This document shows positions 61,651 to 64,000 of a DNA stretch of 64,000 bases, one piece after another. The stretch spans positions 1 through 64,000 of the forward strand of contig NZ_JACESE010000003.1 in assembly GCF_013911965.1 (NCBI RefSeq), in the 5' to 3' direction. The notes beneath the pieces were generated by a model that made no database searches, was not told the DNA's origin, and was given only the letters and a program-made list of their open reading frames with translations. Made by a program: the position numbers and the translations under genes. Position 1 is the first letter of the stretch. Each line of letters begins with the position of its first letter. The DNA comes from Phenylobacterium sp. GTDB taxonomy: Bacteria > Pseudomonadota > Alphaproteobacteria > Caulobacterales > Caulobacteraceae.

Positions 61651-62867
61651 TGGGCCGCCATGGTGTTGTGCGCGCGGGCCAGGATCTCTTCGGAGTTGCT
61701 CAGGAACTTGCGGACGTTGCGGGCCGCCTGTCGGATCCGGTGCTCGTTCTCCACTAGGCCGATGCGGACATAGCCCTCGCCATACTCGCCGAAGGCCACG
61801 CCCGGAGCGACGGCCACGCCCGCCTCCTCCACGAGCAGCTTGGAAAACAGCATCGATCCGGCCTCCTTGTACTGTTCGGGCAGCGGCGCCCAGGCGAACA
61901 TTGAGGCGGGCGGCGCCGGGATGTCCCAGCCCGCCTGCTTCATGGCCCTGACCAGGGTGTCGCGACGGCTCTTATAGATGGCGCGGATCTCGGCCACACA
62001 GTCCTGGGGCCCGTTCAGGGCCGCGGCGGCCGCCACCTGGATCGGTGTGTAGGCGCCATAGTCCAGATATGACTTTACGCGCGCCAGGGCGGCGCACATG
62101 CGCTCGTTGCCGACCACCATGCCGACCCGCCAGCCGGCCATGGCGTAGGTCTTCGAAAGGGAGTTCACCTCGACGGCGATCTCCTTGGCGCCTTCCACCT
62201 GCAGGATGGAGGGCGGCGGGTTGTCGTCGAAATAGATCTCCGAATAGGCGATGTCGGACAGCACGAGCAGGTCGTGCTTGCGCGCCAGGGCGACGGCTTC
62301 CTTGTAGAAGTCCAGATCCACCCACTGGGCCGTCGGGTTCGACGGATAGGACAGGATCAGCACGCTGGGCGGCGGCGCCGAATGCTTCACGGCGCGGCTG
62401 ATGCCGGAAAGATACTCCTCCGGCGACAGGGCCGGCACGTGGCGGATCACGCCGCCGGCCATGATGAAGCCGTAGGCGTGGATCGGATAGGCCGGGTTCG
62501 GACAGATGATGACGTCGCCAGGCGCGGTCAGGGCCTGGGCCAGGTTGGCGAAGCCCTCCTTGGAGCCCAGGGTCGAGATCACCTCGGTGTCGGGGTTGAG
62601 CTTCACGCCGAAGCGGCGCTCGTAATAGCCGGCCATGGCGCGCCGCAGGCCGATGATGCCCTTCGAGGCCGAATAGCGGCCGGCCTTGGGATCGCGGGCC
62701 GTCTCGACCAGCTTGTCGACGATGTGCTTCGGCGTCGGCATGTCGGGATTGCCCATGCCGAAGTCGATGATGTCGACGCCTTCGCCGCGCAGGCGCGCCT
62801 TGATGCGGTTGACCTCCTCGAAGACGTAGGGAGGAAGGCGTCGGATACGGTGGAATTCCGGGGTCAT
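61647..62867 (-). CDS. Class I PLP aminotransferase (AlaC/LL-DAP aminotransferase-like)
   Basis: A 406-aa fold-type I aminotransferase. DFGMGNPDMPTPKHIV, SKGIIGLRRAMAGYYERRFG, NPAYPIHAYGF, SYPSNPTAQWVD and the PLP Lys in SLSKTYAMAGWRVGM are visible. It resembles glutamate-pyruvate aminotransferase AlaC and the aminotransferases placed before hom in many alphaproteobacteria; which substrate it uses is uncertain. First gene of the hom-glpX-recJ operon. Confidence 0.9.
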   Translation of the reverse strand: MTPEFHRIRRLPPYVFEEVNRIKARLRGEGVDIIDFGMGNPDMPTPKHIVDKLVETARDPKAGRYSASKGIIGLRRAMAGYYERRFGVKLNPDTEVISTLGSKEGFANLAQALTAPGDVIICPNPAYPIHAYGFIMAGGVIRHVPALSPEEYLSGISRAVKHSAPPPSVLILSYPSNPTAQWVDLDFYKEAVALARKHDLLVLSDIAYSEIYFDDNPPPSILQVEGAKEIAVEVNSLSKTYAMAGWRVGMVVGNERMCAALARVKSYLDYGAYTPIQVAAAAALNGPQDCVAEIRAIYKSRRDTLVRAMKQAGWDIPAPPASMFAWAPLPEQYKEAGSMLFSKLLVEEAGVAVAPGVAFGEYGEGYVRIGLVENEHRIRQAARNVRKFLSNSEEILARAHNTMAAQ

Positions 62868-62882
62868 TTTGAGCTCTGCCGC

Positions 62883-62937
62883 TCAGGCGGCGTTGGGGAG
62901 CTGGACGTGGCGCATGGATAGACTCCGGGCCGGAGTC
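62883..62937 (-). promoter_or_regulatory. Possible leader mini-ORF and hairpin before the aminotransferase gene
   Basis: A 10-codon open frame (MRHVQLPNAA, 62883-62915) lies 15 bases before the aminotransferase start. Its GGAG ribosome site lies within a perfect 7-bp inverted repeat GACTCCG/CGGAGTC (62921-62937). This could be a translation-control leader or chance; no codon run specific to one amino acid is present. Confidence 0.25.
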
Positions 62938-62981
62938 CGCCAAGCAGGTTCGAAGGTCTTTTTGGCCTCCGCAGGCCCAAT

Positions 62982-63434
62982 CTAGCGGGGCGGCGGAGGC
63001 GGTGTAGCTCGGTCGCGCAGGTCCTGGGCGAAGGCCTCGGTGTTGCTCGGCGCGCCGGCGACGGGCGGCGGCGTGGCCGCGGCCCGGGCGCGTTCGGCGA
63101 AGGCCGCCGTGCCGTCGAGCGTCCAGGTGGAGGCCGCCGTCGCCTCGTACAGCGCCGCACGATCCCGCTCCACCGCTGCGACGGCGCGCGCCCATTCGCG
63201 GGGCGGGCGCACGTCGTCCGGCTTCGGGGGGATGTCGCAGAATTCCGGATAGGCGCGATCGGCGCGCGCGCCCTCCATGACCGCGGCCGCCACCGGCGAA
63301 TCGGCCGGCGCCTCGGCGGCCGCGAAGGGCGTGGAGGCGCACCCCGCCAGCAGGCCGGCCAGCGCGCAGGGGCCGGCTCCGCGCATCGCGGCGGCGGTGA
63401 GGGCGTTCAGAAAAAGGCGAGCGGGCGCATTCAT
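62982..63434 (-). CDS. Hypothetical lipoprotein
   Basis: A 150-aa protein with a signal peptide and lipobox (AGLLAGC), then SDIPPKPDDVRPPREWA-like sequence (actual start of the body: FCDIPPKPDDVRPPREW) and a Pro-rich C-terminus. This resembles small Caulobacterales lipoproteins of unknown function. The start at 63434 (MNAPARLFLNAL) gives a proper signal peptide; the open frame extends upstream into unrelated Arg/Gly-rich sequence. It is divergent from phaC. Confidence 0.65.
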   Translation of the reverse strand: MNAPARLFLNALTAAAMRGAGPCALAGLLAGCASTPFAAAEAPADSPVAAAVMEGARADRAYPEFCDIPPKPDDVRPPREWARAVAAVERDRAALYEATAASTWTLDGTAAFAERARAAATPPPVAGAPSNTEAFAQDLRDRATPPPPPR

Positions 63435-63512
63435 TTCAGCCTCGCTCTTATGACATGATGCGATCAGACGGAAGGGCCGGCGGACTCGGCCCCCGCGGGA
63501 GGACGGCATTCC

Positions 63513-64000
63513 ATGAGCGATGCGGACCCGGTGAAGGGCCGGACGAAGACCCGGGCGGCGGGCTCCTCCGGCGCGGCGAAGACCGCCAAGGCGCCGTCGA
63601 AGCCCCGCCCCGCGCCGGCCGCCAAGCCTCCATCGTCCGGCGGGAAGGCGAAAGCCGCCGCCCCAGCCACCGCCAAGGCGAAGAAGGCCGCAGCCAGGCC
63701 GAAGACGCCGCCGCCGGAGACCGCCCCGCGCGCCGAAGCTTCGCCGCACCCCGCCGCGGGTTTCGGCGCAGCGCCTGCAGCCTCCCCCGAACTGACCGCC
63801 GAGCAGCGGCAGCTGATCGAGAGCCTCTCGGCCAATCTTGCGCGCGCCGCCCTCACCGCCCAGGGCGCGATCGCCGAGGCGGCCCTGCGACAGGCCGACC
63901 GGCCCGCCGCCCTGTCGCCTGACCCCTTCCGGGTCGCGCCGGCCCTGACCGAGGTGATGGGCAAGCTCGCCAGCCAGCCCGACCGTCTGGTCCGCGCCCA
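63513..64000 (+). CDS. phaC: Poly-beta-hydroxyalkanoate synthase PhaC, 5' part with Lys/Ala/Pro-rich tail
   Basis: The first 162 codons of an open frame that runs off the window. Residues about 7-75 are almost wholly Lys, Ala, Pro, Thr and Ser (for example AKAKKAAARPK). From about residue 95 the sequence becomes the PHA synthase N-terminal domain: LSPDPFRVAPALTEVMGKLA followed by QPDRLVRA. The catalytic region is outside the window. Class I synthases polymerise hydroxyacyl-CoA on granules. The tail resembles the histone-H1-like tails of phasin PhaF and PhaM. The ATG at 63513 follows an AGGACGG-type ribosome site; earlier in-frame starts were not evident. Confidence 0.7.
   Translation, partial: MSDADPVKGRTKTRAAGSSGAAKTAKAPSKPRPAPAAKPPSSGGKAKAAAPATAKAKKAAARPKTPPPETAPRAEASPHPAAGFGAAPAASPELTAEQRQLIESLSANLARAALTAQGAIAEAALRQADRPAALSPDPFRVAPALTEVMGKLASQPDRLVRA

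Noticed and set aside
1-64000. CRISPR array
   Set aside because: No regularly spaced long repeats with unique spacers were seen. The repeats found at 2237-2379 and 5016-5081 are too short and too few.

Overview
The window reads as a high-GC alphaproteobacterial chromosome, most likely Caulobacterales (Caulobacter/Phenylobacterium-like). The basis is a PopA-like degenerate GGDEF protein beside mfd, an NDUFS4-type complex I accessory subunit, a two-domain cold-shock protein beside DUF192, the recG/sdhE/mfd cluster and a PHA synthase gene. No species call is possible from sequence reading alone.

Region 1 (1 to about 18.3 kb) is accessory DNA, part of an integrative/conjugative element whose left part lies outside the window. 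It starts inside an IS3-family element. Then come, mostly on the minus strand, a VirD2-type relaxase (DUF3363), a lytic transglycosylase, DUF736, a TraF-like S26 peptidase, DUF2840, replication initiator RepA with iterons inside its gene, an AlpA-like HTH protein, a DUF2285-type small protein, a frameshifted DUF6499/DUF2285 regulator and the antirestriction protein ArdA. The usual ParA between RepA and DUF2840 is missing.

The cargo (8.7-18.2 kb) is one tight six-gene minus-strand operon: HigA-like HTH protein with a palindromic operator, beta-class (type III Mod-like) DNA methyltransferase, helicase with a C-terminal PD-(D/E)xK site (type III Res-like), a 71-aa protein, a Rad50/SMC-like ATPase with a CxxC hook, and a GHKL ATPase with a C-terminal PD-(D/E)xK site. 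The helicase-methylase-ATPase core resembles the published Hma defence composition as I recall it. The HigA controller and the GHKL-nuclease are what make it worth attention.

Region 2 (18.4-64 kb) is chromosomal core. It holds a short KdpD/KdpE pair without kdpABC; a Pal-like lipoprotein and a redoxin-2OG oxygenase fusion; a class II photolyase; the ydbH-ynbE-ydbL phospholipid-transport operon; an MFS transporter; TusA-like and YihY proteins; a CoA-transferase and an SDR; PopA-like, Mfd, SdhE and RecG; the LPS inner-core operon kdsA-hldE-hldD; cyclopropane fatty acid synthase; a sulfur/amino acid group (cysK, sseA, GNAT, an orphan amino-acid-binding protein, metC, glycerate kinase); an MpaB-type oxygenase with a TetR regulator; three tRNAs (Arg-UCU, Pro-UGG, Glu-UUC); NDUFS4, PaaI, DUF192 and cold-shock genes; an aminotransferase-hom-glpX-recJ operon; and the 5' part of phaC with a Lys/Ala/Pro-rich tail.

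Genes are densely packed, with many 4-base ATGA/GTGA overlaps and convergent genes that share a CTAG stop. Residue positions, spacings and local GC values were counted by hand. Family names come from motif recognition, not database searches.
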